Shown one piece after another: positions 52,307-61,025 of a DNA stretch of 64,000 nucleotides. The notes beneath the pieces were generated by a model that worked only from the letters and a program-made list of their open reading frames with translations, did not search any database and was not told where the DNA came from. Numbering within the stretch: position 1 is the stretch's first letter; every line of letters begins with the position of its first letter. The translations under genes were made by a program, and so were the position numbers. This DNA comes from Paracoccus onubensis (GTDB lineage: Bacteria > Pseudomonadota > Alphaproteobacteria > Rhodobacterales > Rhodobacteraceae): positions 62,001 through 126,000 of the forward strand of contig NZ_QZCG01000012.1 of NCBI RefSeq assembly GCF_003591515.1. The letters are read 5' to 3'.

Positions 52307-52339
52307 GGGAAGTGGGCAGGCACAGCGCCTTGCCTTCCC
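52307..52339 (+). promoter_or_regulatory. Stem-loop in the rne leader
   Basis: GGGAAG (52307-52312), GGCA (52315-52318) and GGC (52319-52321) pair with GCC (52327-52329), TGCC (52331-52334 sharing the last C) and CTTCCC (52334-52339), with small bulges. It lies about 105 bases before the ATG and could be part of RNase E autoregulation. Confidence 0.35.
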
Positions 52340-52443
52340 GGTCTTCTGTGCCGTTGCGGCGCCCGCGCCACAATCATGCCGCAGCCAAAGCCGAACAGTG
52401 CCCCTGGCACCGCCTGGCATTTGCCTGCGCGAAAGATATAAAA

Positions 52444-55104
52444 ATGGCAAAGAAAATGCTGATCGATGCCACGCACGCCGAGGAAACCCGGGTGGTCGTG
52501 GTCGATGGAACCAAGGTCGTCGAATTTGATTTTGAGACTTTAAACAAACGGCAGATAAGCGGAAACATCTATCTCGCCAAGGTCACCAGGGTCGAGCCCT
52601 CGTTACAGGCGGCTTTCGTTGATTACGGTGGCAATCGTCACGGTTTTCTGGCTTTCGCCGAAATTCATCCCGATTACTATCAGATCCCGGCCGCCGACAG
52701 GGACGCCCTGATCGCCGAGGAACAAGCCTATGCCGAAGCGCAAGAGGCCGAGGACACTGGCAGGAAGCGCCGCAGATCTTCCACCAGGGCCGAGAAGGTC
52801 CGCAGCGATGACGCCACGATTTCGGCCGAGCCAGAGACCGGCAGTGCCGAAAACGCTGATACATCCGACGAGGGCAGCGCCGAAGAGGGCAGCGCCGAGG
52901 CTACAGATGCCGAAGCCTCCGAAACGGATTCCAGTGACGCGGCCGCAAGGGATGACAGCATCGAATCGGTTGCCGATGAGGATGTGACCGAAGAGATCCG
53001 CGCGCCACGCAAACCGCGTCCGCGCCGCTACAAGATTCAGGAAGTCGTCAAGGTCCGCCAGATCATGCTGGTACAGGTCGTCAAGGAAGAGCGCGGCAAC
53101 AAGGGCGCTGCACTGACCACCTATCTGTCGCTGGCGGGGCGCTATTGTGTTCTGATGCCGAATACCGCCCGCGGTGGCGGCATCAGCCGCAAGATCACCA
53201 ATGCCGCGGATCGCAAGAAACTCAAGGACATTGCGGGCGAACTTTCGGTGCCCAAAGGGGCAGGGCTGATCATCCGTACCGCGGGCAGCCAGCGCACCCG
53301 CACCGAGATCAAGCGTGACTATGATTATCTGCTGCGCCTGTGGGAACAGATCCGAGACGTGACGTTCAAATCCGTTGCTCCTGCGCCGATCTATGAGGAA
53401 GGCGACCTGATCAAACGCTCGATCCGCGATCTCTACAGCAAGGAGATCGACGAGGTGCTGGTCGAGGGCGAACGCGGTTACCGTGTTGCCAAGGACTTCA
53501 TGAAGATGATCATGCCGTCCCACGCCCGCAACGTGAAACACTATGCAGACGCGATGCCGCTTTACGCCCGCTTTCAGGTGGAAAGCTATCTGGCCGGCAT
53601 GTTCAACCCGGTCGTTCAACTGAAATCCGGTGGCTATATCGTCATCGGTGTGACCGAGGCTCTGGTGGCCATCGATGTGAACTCGGGCCGGGCGACCAAG
53701 GAAGGCTCGATCGAGGATACCGCGCTCAAGACCAATCTCGAAGCCGCCGATGAAGTGGCGCGGCAGTTGCGTCTGCGCGACCTTGCCGGGCTGATCGTGA
53801 TCGACTTTATCGACATGGATGAGCGCAAGAATAATGCCGCGGTCGAGAAGCGTTTCAAGGAACGGTTGAAATCTGACCGGGCGCGGATACAGGTGGGCCG
53901 GATCTCGGGCTTTGGCCTCATGGAAATGAGCCGTCAGCGGCTTCGCCCCGGCATGCTGGAATCGACCACTCAGCCCTGTCTGCATTGCCACGGCACCGGG
54001 CTGATCCGCTCGGATGACAGTCTGGCTCTGACCATCCTGCGCGCGATCGAGGAAGAGGGTACCCGTAAACGCTCTCGCGAGGTATTGATCAAGGCACCTG
54101 TCACGGTGGCGAATTTCCTGATCAACAACAAACGCGAACATATCGCAGTGATCGAAATGCGTTACGGCATGTCCGTGCGTGTCGAGGCCGATCCGGCATT
54201 GATATCGCCGGATTACGTCATCGAGAAATTCAAGACCGCGTCCCGTCCGGTTGCCGAAAATATGCAACCGGTCCTGACCGTCGATGCCGAGTTGATGGCG
54301 ACGATCGATGAAGACAGCGATGATGCCGCGCCCGACAGCCCGCCTGAACATCACGATGAGGCGGAAGATGAGGGGAACGAGGGTGGCCGCTCGCGCCGCC
54401 GTCGTCGTCGGCGGCGGCGCCGCGGCGGAGAAAACGATGAGACCGCTCAGGACCAGCCGGTCGATAACGCGGCCTCAAACGATGAGGATCGGGATAATGC
54501 AGACGCATCGGAAGTGGTCGTTGCGGAACAGGTACTTCCGGCCGTAAGCGAAAGCCAGCCGGAGACCGTGGAGACAGAGACGGCATCCGAGGACAAGGGA
54601 GCCAAGCCGCGCCGGCGGAGCCGCTCTGGCGCGCGCAGCCGCAAAGCCGAGAATGAGCCGGCGCAAGAGCAGGAAGCCGGGGCACAGCAGCCGGCCTTCC
54701 CCGAGGTCGTGGATCTCCGTGATCGTGCGGAAGGCGCGCGGGCCGAGGAATTTCCCACGCCTGTTGCCACTACTCCGGCCCGCAAACCACGGTCAAGGAA
54801 GGCAGCCGCGGCCGAGCCCGCCATAGAGACGGTCGAGGAGACTGTCGTAGAGACGGATGAACCAACCGGAGCGATGACGGTTCCAGAGCTGCCTGTCGCT
54901 GAAGACGTCGCCGACGAGCCGAAACCGGCCCCTGCCGAACCAGTCATGCAAACCGGGGAAGCCGCGGCGGAGCAGAGGGCGGCAGAACGCGAAAACCTTC
55001 AGCAGGTTCCGGAAAACGAGCCGCAGCCTGAAGATACGGCGCCTGAAGCCGAGGCCGAACCTTCCCGGGCCAAGCGGCGCGGATGGTGGAGCGTCGGCCG
55101 CTGA
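52444..55104 (+). CDS. rne: Ribonuclease E (endoribonuclease, degradosome scaffold)
   Basis: An 886-residue RNase E/G. The N-terminus MAKKMLIDATHAEETRVVV is the standard alphaproteobacterial start. The S1 domain is split by an acidic Ser/Glu/Asp-rich insertion of about 105 residues (roughly 86-190). Catalytic Asp411 (VAIDVNSGR) and Asp454 (IDFIDMDERKNN) keep the 43-residue spacing of E. coli D303/D346, and the zinc-link cysteines C512 and C515 lie in PCLHCHGTG. The C-terminal 250 residues are disordered, with an arginine-rich tract encoded at 54388-54423 for RNA binding and acidic repeats as scaffold. Upstream in-frame codons reaching 52312 are not supported. Confidence 0.95.
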   Translation: MAKKMLIDATHAEETRVVVVDGTKVVEFDFETLNKRQISGNIYLAKVTRVEPSLQAAFVDYGGNRHGFLAFAEIHPDYYQIPAADRDALIAEEQAYAEAQEAEDTGRKRRRSSTRAEKVRSDDATISAEPETGSAENADTSDEGSAEEGSAEATDAEASETDSSDAAARDDSIESVADEDVTEEIRAPRKPRPRRYKIQEVVKVRQIMLVQVVKEERGNKGAALTTYLSLAGRYCVLMPNTARGGGISRKITNAADRKKLKDIAGELSVPKGAGLIIRTAGSQRTRTEIKRDYDYLLRLWEQIRDVTFKSVAPAPIYEEGDLIKRSIRDLYSKEIDEVLVEGERGYRVAKDFMKMIMPSHARNVKHYADAMPLYARFQVESYLAGMFNPVVQLKSGGYIVIGVTEALVAIDVNSGRATKEGSIEDTALKTNLEAADEVARQLRLRDLAGLIVIDFIDMDERKNNAAVEKRFKERLKSDRARIQVGRISGFGLMEMSRQRLRPGMLESTTQPCLHCHGTGLIRSDDSLALTILRAIEEEGTRKRSREVLIKAPVTVANFLINNKREHIAVIEMRYGMSVRVEADPALISPDYVIEKFKTASRPVAENMQPVLTVDAELMATIDEDSDDAAPDSPPEHHDEAEDEGNEGGRSRRRRRRRRRRGGENDETAQDQPVDNAASNDEDRDNADASEVVVAEQVLPAVSESQPETVETETASEDKGAKPRRRSRSGARSRKAENEPAQEQEAGAQQPAFPEVVDLRDRAEGARAEEFPTPVATTPARKPRSRKAAAAEPAIETVEETVVETDEPTGAMTVPELPVAEDVADEPKPAPAEPVMQTGEAAAEQRAAERENLQQVPENEPQPEDTAPEAEAEPSRAKRRGWWSVGR

Positions 55105-55111
55105 ATTCGGT

Positions 55112-55139
55112 CCGGGCGCGGTGATATCGCGCCCGGTTT
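55112..55139 (+). terminator. Intrinsic terminator after rne
   Basis: A perfect 9-base stem CCGGGCGCG (55112-55120) and CGCGCCCGG (55128-55136) with a 7-base loop, followed by TTTC. It begins 7 bases after the rne stop. The T-run is short. Confidence 0.7.
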
Positions 55140-55290
55140 CCCGCACGCAACTGTGACCTTCTGTCCTGTTCAGCCTGCTGCGGAATCGGGTAAGCTGCGC
55201 CTTGCCTGAACTGGATGCAAAAGGCATGAAAGCGAAGATCCGGCGCGTGCCGCCGGGTCGGAACCCCGTATTTACCCTTTCCCGCCGGGC

Positions 55291-55322
55291 CGTGGCGACA
55301 AGGATGTCTTCAGACGGCCACG
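55291..55322 (+). promoter_or_regulatory. Hairpin in the ccdA leader
   Basis: CGTGGC (55291-55296) pairs with GCCACG (55317-55322), enclosing an inner GACA...TGTC pairing. It ends 19 bases before the ccdA ATG. The stem is short and its role is unknown. The rest of 55140-55290 shows no gene or motif I recognise. Confidence 0.2.
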
Positions 55323-55341
55323 ACAGGAAGAACCAGTTGCC

Positions 55342-56085
55342 ATGTTTGGAATAGAGCTTGTAACAGCAGCCTTTCTTCCCGCCGCGTTCGTGGCATTGCT
55401 GGCGGGTATTCTGTCATTTCTGTCGCCCTGTGTCCTGCCCATTGTTCCGCCTTATCTCGCCTACATGACCGGGGTGAACGTGAATGGGCTGAAAACGGGT
55501 AAGCACAGCGCGGTGCTGCCGGCGATATTTTTCGTTCTGGGGCTGTCCACGGTATTTCTGGTCATGGGCTTCGCAGCCTCGGCATTCGGGCGGGCGTTCC
55601 TGCAATATCAGGATCTTTTGGCCAAGCTGGCCGGGATCATGATCATCATCATGGGATTGCATTTCCTGCATGTCTTCCGCATCCCGATTCTGGATCAGGA
55701 AGCCAGGATAGAGGCGGGCAAACAGGGTGGCGGGGCGTTTGGCGCCTATCTGCTGGGGCTGGCCTTCGCTTTCGGCTGGACTCCCTGCATCGGCCCGCAA
55801 CTCGGCATGATCCTGTCGCTTGCCGCCACCGGCGGCGAGTTGTCACGTGGGACAGGGCTGCTGGCCGTCTATGCGCTTGGTCTGGGGATACCGTTCCTGC
55901 TGGCGGCACTGTTTATCGAGCGCGCCATCGGCGTGATGAACCGGATCAAGCCCTATCTGAAAACCATCGAGCGCGTGATGGGACTTCTGCTTCTGGTGGT
56001 CGGGATCATGCTGCTGACAGGCGCCTTCACCAATTTTTCCTATTGGTTGCTGGAAACATTTCCGGGACTTGCCCAACTGGGGTGA
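55342..56085 (+). CDS. ccdA: Cytochrome c biogenesis protein CcdA
   Basis: A 247-residue six-helix thiol-disulfide transporter moving electrons from cytosolic thioredoxin to the periplasm, for heme-ligating cysteines of cytochromes c. The paired redox cysteines are Cys30 in SFLSPCVLPI and Cys149 in GWTPCIGP. The first helix and the PPYLAYMTG segment complete the DsbD-core pattern. It stands alone between the rne terminator and the permease gene, without other ccm genes. Confidence 0.94.
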   Translation: MFGIELVTAAFLPAAFVALLAGILSFLSPCVLPIVPPYLAYMTGVNVNGLKTGKHSAVLPAIFFVLGLSTVFLVMGFAASAFGRAFLQYQDLLAKLAGIMIIIMGLHFLHVFRIPILDQEARIEAGKQGGGAFGAYLLGLAFAFGWTPCIGPQLGMILSLAATGGELSRGTGLLAVYALGLGIPFLLAALFIERAIGVMNRIKPYLKTIERVMGLLLLVVGIMLLTGAFTNFSYWLLETFPGLAQLG

Positions 56086-56172
56086 TTTTCGGTGTTGCCG
56101 CGCAGCGCATGGATTGCGGATCATTTCGCCCATGATCTCACATGTTGCGCCTTGGCTCCGGTTTGGGTCATC

Positions 56173-56206
56173 TGCCAAATAACCCCTGATGCCAAATAAC
56201 CCCTGA
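56173..56206 (+). repeat. Perfect 17-base tandem duplication
   Basis: TGCCAAATAACCCCTGA occurs at 56173-56189 and again at 56190-56206 with no gap. It lies between ccdA and the permease gene, AT-richer than its surroundings. The rest of 56086-56299 shows nothing else I can name. Confidence 0.8.
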
Positions 56207-56299
56207 TGATAGATGCAGCCTGTCAAAAACCATTCATGGCAGGATATATCCCGAATTGCCGGTGCGTTATTGCCGGTGTCTTCAGGTAGGAGCGGCGAA

Positions 56300-57247
56300 T
56301 TGCGGGAGATGCTCGAACGCAAGCAGGTGTGGATTTACTTCGGATGCGTGGTTCTGGCTGCACTGATAGCGGTTGCCGTTCCGGGAACAGAACGATTTGA
56401 CGCCGCAATCAATCCGGCTCTTGCCTTCATGCTGTTCGTCACCTTTCTCCAGGTCCCGGTTGCCGATATCGGCAAGGGGTCCCGAGAGACGCGCTTTCTT
56501 ATTGCACTGCTGGTCAGCAATTTCGTCGTAATCCCCATACTCGCCTTCCTTCTGTCACGCCTGGCGATGGATGATGCGCTCTTGCGGCTTGGTATCCTTA
56601 TGGTGCTGCTGACGCCCTGCATCGATTATGTGATTACCTTCGCCCATCTGGGGCGCGCAGATGCCCGGTTGTTGCTGACCTCTACGCCGATCCTGCTTCT
56701 GGTGCAGATGGCGTTGTTGCCGATCTATCTGGCCCTGTTTCTGGGAGAGGCGGCGGCCGATCTGGTGAATGCCGGGCCTTTCCTTCGGGCTTTCCTGTGG
56801 CTGATCGCCGTGCCATTCGTGCTGGCGGGCATGGTTCAACTCTGGGCTGCCCGCCACCGAAGCGGCGAAAGACTGGCCAAAGGTCTTGCATTGCTTCCCG
56901 TTCCGGCGACGGCTTTGGTGCTGTTTCTGGTGATCGCCGCCACTATTCCGCTTCTGGGCGAAGCCACCGGCCATGCGCTTTCTGCCCTTCCGCTTTATGC
57001 CGCTTTCGCGATCCTCGCACCGCTGATCGGGTGGTGCATCGGCCGTGTCTTTGGATTGAAGGCCGAGGCGGGCAGGGCGATTGCATTTTCCTCGGGCACG
57101 CGAAACTCGCTGGTCGTTCTGCCTTTGGCCCTGTCTGTCCCGGGGGCGATCCCGGTTCTGCCTGCCGTCATTGTCACTCAGACGCTGGTAGAGTTGATTG
57201 CCGAGCTGATCTATATCCGCGTCATCCCAAGATTTCAGGCGTCATAA
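56300..57247 (+). CDS. Bile-acid:sodium symporter / ACR3-like permease
   Basis: About 315 residues with roughly ten membrane helices in the BASS superfamily fold. Segments such as NPALAFMLFVTFLQVP, LMVLLTPCIDYVITFAHLGRAD (in parts) and AFSSGTRNSLVVLPLAL match arsenite permease ACR3-like or arsenic-resistance annotated members; the TPCxDY cysteine typical of arsenite exporters is present. No arsR or arsC is nearby, so arsenic is not certain. I place the start at TTG 56300, nine bases after AGGAG; an ATG at 56309 abuts its purines, and a longer frame opens at 56213. Confidence 0.8.
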   Translation: MREMLERKQVWIYFGCVVLAALIAVAVPGTERFDAAINPALAFMLFVTFLQVPVADIGKGSRETRFLIALLVSNFVVIPILAFLLSRLAMDDALLRLGILMVLLTPCIDYVITFAHLGRADARLLLTSTPILLLVQMALLPIYLALFLGEAAADLVNAGPFLRAFLWLIAVPFVLAGMVQLWAARHRSGERLAKGLALLPVPATALVLFLVIAATIPLLGEATGHALSALPLYAAFAILAPLIGWCIGRVFGLKAEAGRAIAFSSGTRNSLVVLPLALSVPGAIPVLPAVIVTQTLVELIAELIYIRVIPRFQAS

Positions 57248-57329
57248 AATTGATCCCCATACCGGCCATTGAACACGGCGAAAGCCAAAGGTAGCGTCGG
57301 TACGAAATCAGTTTCCGGAAGGCAGGATC

Positions 57330-58694
57330 ATGAATAAACCGCAAAGCTGGGAAGCACGCGCCGATGAATTTTCGATGTATGGCTTCACCGATCTGCCAAG
57401 CGTCAAGGCGCGCGGAACGGTCGTGGTCACGCATGGCGAAGGTCCCTATGTCCATGACGTGAACGGGAAACGCTATCTGGACGCGAATTCCGGCCTTTGG
57501 AACATGATTGCCGGTTTTGATCACGCCGGATTGGCGCAGGCCGCCAAGGCGCAATATGACCGCTTTCCCGGCTATCATGCCTTTTTCGGGCGGATGTCGG
57601 ATCAGACGGTCATGCTGTCGGAAAAGCTGATCGAGGTTTCACCTTTTGACCGGGGCAAGGTTTTCTACACCAATTCCGGTTCGGAAGCGAATGACACCAT
57701 GGTCAAGATGCTGTGGTTCCTGCATGGAAGCGAAGGCAATCCGAAACGCCGCAAGATCCTGACCCGGCTGAATGCCTATCACGGTGTAACGGCTGTATCG
57801 GCAAGCATGACCGGCAAACCCTATAACGAGGTCTTCGGCCTGCCGATGGAGGGGTTCATCCATCTGACCTGCCCGCATCACTGGCGTTTCGGTCAGGACG
57901 GCGAAAGCGAAGAGCAGTTCACGCAGCGTCTTGCCGCCGAACTTGAAGAAACCATCCTGCGTGAAGGTGCCGATACGATCGCGGGCTTTTTCGCAGAGCC
58001 GGTGATGGGGGCAGGGGGCGTCATTCCGCCCTCGAAAGGCTATTTTCAGGCCGTCCAGTCGATTCTGAAGAAACACGGCATCCCGCTGATCTCGGATGAG
58101 GTGATCTGTGGTTTCGGACGGACCGGCAATACCTGGGGCTGCGAGACTTATGGATTCGTGCCCGACGCGATCATTTCCTCGAAAAATCTGACCGCCGGTC
58201 TGTTTCCGATGGGTGCGGTTATCCTTGGACCCGATCTTGCCGACCGTCTGCAGGCGGCGGCCGAGAAGATCGAGGAATTTCCGCATGGCTTCACCGCCTC
58301 GGGCCATCCGGTCGGTTGTGCCATCGCGTTGAAGGCCATCGATGTGGTGATGAATGAGGGATTGGCAGAGAATGTCCGCCGGCTCGCTCCGCGCATGGAG
58401 GCGGGACTTCGCGCAATCATGGAGCGTAGCGAGCATATCGGAGAATTGCGTGGTATCGGCTTCATGTGGGCGCTGGAGGCCGTGAAGGACAAGGCGACCA
58501 AAACCCCCTTTGACGCCAATCTGTCGGTCAGCGAGCGGATCGCCAATAGCTGCACCGATCTGGGATTGATCTGTCGCCCGCTGGGGCAGTCTATCGTGCT
58601 TTGCCCTCCCTTCATCCTGACCGAAGAGCAGATGGATGAGATGTTCGACAAGCTCGAACGGGCATTGACCAAAGTCTTTGCCGAGGTTGCATGA
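57330..58694 (+). CDS. Class III omega-transaminase (Paracoccus type, amine:pyruvate)
   Basis: A 454-residue PLP aminotransferase. N-terminal YGFTDLPSVKARGTVVV and GYHAFFGRMSDQTVMLSEKL, cofactor-binding YTNSGSEANDTMVK, LNAYHGVT, SDEVICGFGRTGNTWG and the PLP lysine in SSKNLTAGLFPMGAV are all present. The protein closely matches, from memory, the omega-transaminase of Paracoccus denitrificans, which converts beta-alanine and amines to carbonyls with pyruvate as acceptor. Its physiological substrate is uncertain. It ends nine bases from the convergent comEC gene. Confidence 0.92.
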   Translation: MNKPQSWEARADEFSMYGFTDLPSVKARGTVVVTHGEGPYVHDVNGKRYLDANSGLWNMIAGFDHAGLAQAAKAQYDRFPGYHAFFGRMSDQTVMLSEKLIEVSPFDRGKVFYTNSGSEANDTMVKMLWFLHGSEGNPKRRKILTRLNAYHGVTAVSASMTGKPYNEVFGLPMEGFIHLTCPHHWRFGQDGESEEQFTQRLAAELEETILREGADTIAGFFAEPVMGAGGVIPPSKGYFQAVQSILKKHGIPLISDEVICGFGRTGNTWGCETYGFVPDAIISSKNLTAGLFPMGAVILGPDLADRLQAAAEKIEEFPHGFTASGHPVGCAIALKAIDVVMNEGLAENVRRLAPRMEAGLRAIMERSEHIGELRGIGFMWALEAVKDKATKTPFDANLSVSERIANSCTDLGLICRPLGQSIVLCPPFILTEEQMDEMFDKLERALTKVFAEVA

Positions 58695-58703
58695 TCGCAC
58701 CGT

Positions 58704-60911
58704 TCAGCCGGGGCTGCGATGCACTGTCGAAACGGTTTGGACAACCGGGTTGCCTGCCTTGAAATCAATCGCGACGGACCCGCTGTAACGCAGTGCGTAG
58801 TGATCGAATAACAGGCATTGCTGATCGCGTTTCTTCAATCCGGTGCGTTCCGTCGCGATGACGATGCGCATCGGCAGACAAGCCGCTGCCGCCTGCGCGC
58901 CCGAGCCTTTGCCGGTGAAATGCCAGACCTCCCATCCGCCGGGAAGCATGGCGTAGCGTTGCTTCCTGTCGCCTGACCAGCCTGGACGCTTGGCCGATTC
59001 CTCTTGCGTGGCGATATCGCCATCCTGCCGCAGCCAGATCCTGGCAGTAAAACTGCCGCCTGCGGGTTTGGATAATGCCCGCCCCGCTGGTGTCATCAGC
59101 CCCGCGGCTTCCCCCTGCGAGGCAATCAGAAGCATGGGACGTTCGGTGCGGACCCATAAGAAGCCTGCCGCCGCCGCCATGGTGATGCCGATCACGCAGC
59201 CCGACAGGGGCGCGGCTAAGCGTCGTAATGTCTTCCAGGGGCGCCAGCACAGGACCAGTAGGACCGCGCCAGCCCCGAGAAGCGACAGAACCTGCGGTGC
59301 CGGTTGGATGATCGCCGTTACCGCGCCGTCTAGCCCGGCGATCCATTCGGCCATGAACAGCATCCATTCCGTACCTAACCCCATGATCCACAAGGCCGGT
59401 CCGGCCAAGCCGAATGGCGCTAGCAGCGCGGCAATCACGCCTGCGGGCATGACCAATGTTCCCATCACGGGAACGACCAGCAGATTGGCCAGCAACCCGT
59501 AATGCGTCATCTGGTTGAAATGAGCAGCCGCAATCGGAGCGGTCGCCATTCCCGCAATCAGAGAACTTGTGACAAGCATGGCGAATGGCCGCAGCCAAAC
59601 CGGGATATGACAGGCGATACGTGACCAAAGGCCATAGACCAGGATCAACGCGACAGTAGCCGCGAAACTCATCTGAAAACCCGGCGAGGTCAGGGCCTCG
59701 GGCCTGAGCAGAAGGATTATGGTTGCGGCCAGCGCCACAGTGCGCAGGGAAATCGCCCGGCGATCCGCCAGTATCGCGCCCAGCATGACCGCCACCATGA
59801 TGAAGGCTCGCTCTGTCGCGACGCCGCCGCCGGAAAGCCACAGATAGGTGGCGGCCGCCAGAAGCGCAAAAATTGCCGCGATCTTGTGGGCGGGCAGGGA
59901 CCGGCCCGTTCCGGCAGCTTGCAGACCGACCATTGCATAGCGAAAGGCGGCATAAACGAATCCCGCCAGCATCCCCATATGAAGCCCCGAAATCGATATG
60001 ATGTGATAGAGATTCGAACCGCGCATGATCTGGTTGGTCGCTTCGAGAATCCCTGAACGATCGCCGGTCATCAATGCGGCTGCTACTGCGCCTTTCTGAC
60101 CGCCGATCTGCTGCTGCATCTGTGCGCTTATCGCCATGCGCAGGCGGTGCATCCGCCATTTTCCGCCTTCGGGCGGGGCCAGATTGACGCTGGGAAGACG
60201 CGTATAGCCGACCGCGCCAAGTCCCGAGAACCACGCGTTCCAGCGGAAATCGAATCCATGCGGTGACGCTGGACCGGGCGGCGGGCCGAGATGGCCGGTC
60301 AAGCGAATACGCTCGCCCAGTGCGGGCAGCGTGACTGCGGCCTGATCCATCAGTGACAGACGAACCCGTCTGGGTGTCCGCTTCTGGCTGATATCCTGCA
60401 GGACGACCTGATCCAGTGTCAGGCGGATCCGGTCACGGGTCGAGCGGTCGATCTGAACGACCATTCCCTCGACCGGGCCATAATATCGCCAGCCAAGGAC
60501 CGGCGCGGCGACATGAGCCGAGCGGATTCCCATCAGGCCAACACCGGCAGCGATCAGGGAGATGGCGAAGCTGCAATTGCGCGTCGTTTCCGCCAGCTGC
60601 CATCCGATTCGGCCTTTTGTGGCAAGCAGGATCATGGAATGCCGGAAAATCAGCCCGGATACCGCCGCGATGGTCAATAGCAACCATGACCAGCCAGTCG
60701 GGGCGGAAGGCAAGGCAAACCAGATCCCGATCCCCGTCGCGAGGCAACAGGGCAGCCAGGGTAGCAAGCCGGCCCGGCTTACCAGAGCCGGGCCGGATCT
60801 GCGCGAACCGGTATGTCCTTTCCCGTTCATGTGGGCCGGAGCAAAACCCTGAGCGGGCGGGGAGACCGGTTGCGCGGCCGGAACCGTTCCATTTCCGGGG
60901 AAGACTGTCAT
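58704..60911 (-). CDS. comEC: ComEC/Rec2-family competence membrane channel
   Basis: A 735-residue membrane protein for DNA import across the inner membrane. An N-terminal helical and OB-like region (about 50-240) precedes the competence domain with ISGLHMGMLAGFVYA and GVATERAFIMVAVMLG, and many helices. The C-terminal 180 residues (SQGEAAGLMTP onwards) retain a degenerate soluble domain with no HxHxDH metal motif, so the nuclease-like MBL domain seen in Bacillus ComEC is missing or decayed. Other competence genes are not in this window. Whether the organism is transformable is unknown. Confidence 0.88.
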   Translation of the reverse strand: MTVFPGNGTVPAAQPVSPPAQGFAPAHMNGKGHTGSRRSGPALVSRAGLLPWLPCCLATGIGIWFALPSAPTGWSWLLLTIAAVSGLIFRHSMILLATKGRIGWQLAETTRNCSFAISLIAAGVGLMGIRSAHVAAPVLGWRYYGPVEGMVVQIDRSTRDRIRLTLDQVVLQDISQKRTPRRVRLSLMDQAAVTLPALGERIRLTGHLGPPPGPASPHGFDFRWNAWFSGLGAVGYTRLPSVNLAPPEGGKWRMHRLRMAISAQMQQQIGGQKGAVAAALMTGDRSGILEATNQIMRGSNLYHIISISGLHMGMLAGFVYAAFRYAMVGLQAAGTGRSLPAHKIAAIFALLAAATYLWLSGGGVATERAFIMVAVMLGAILADRRAISLRTVALAATIILLLRPEALTSPGFQMSFAATVALILVYGLWSRIACHIPVWLRPFAMLVTSSLIAGMATAPIAAAHFNQMTHYGLLANLLVVPVMGTLVMPAGVIAALLAPFGLAGPALWIMGLGTEWMLFMAEWIAGLDGAVTAIIQPAPQVLSLLGAGAVLLVLCWRPWKTLRRLAAPLSGCVIGITMAAAAGFLWVRTERPMLLIASQGEAAGLMTPAGRALSKPAGGSFTARIWLRQDGDIATQEESAKRPGWSGDRKQRYAMLPGGWEVWHFTGKGSGAQAAAACLPMRIVIATERTGLKKRDQQCLLFDHYALRYSGSVAIDFKAGNPVVQTVSTVHRSPG

Positions 60912-61025
60912 TCTTGTCCTTTCCGGGGCGGTTCTCTATTTCTGCTTACGAACCTGACACGACCGGGTTAAGAAATCGCTAACGTGGCATGTGTCATTTA
61001 GAAAATTCATCATCAGGAAAACCAG

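Larger units (their letters stand above)
51903..52443. other. 541-base gap: rne leader and divergent promoters
   Basis: This region separates the alpha/beta hydrolase gene from rne. It holds a candidate rne promoter at 52050-52079 and a stem-loop at 52307-52339, described separately, implying an rne leader of about 360 bases. I see no protein gene: open frames inside it lack ribosome binding sites. Confidence 0.6.

Noticed and set aside
52603..54354. Leftward open frame opposite rne
   Set aside because: Overlaps the catalytic core of RNase E entirely and has no independent evidence.
60011..60020. GATTCGAACC, like a tRNA T-arm
   Set aside because: It lies in the middle of comEC coding sequence, and no acceptor or anticodon stem can be drawn around it.
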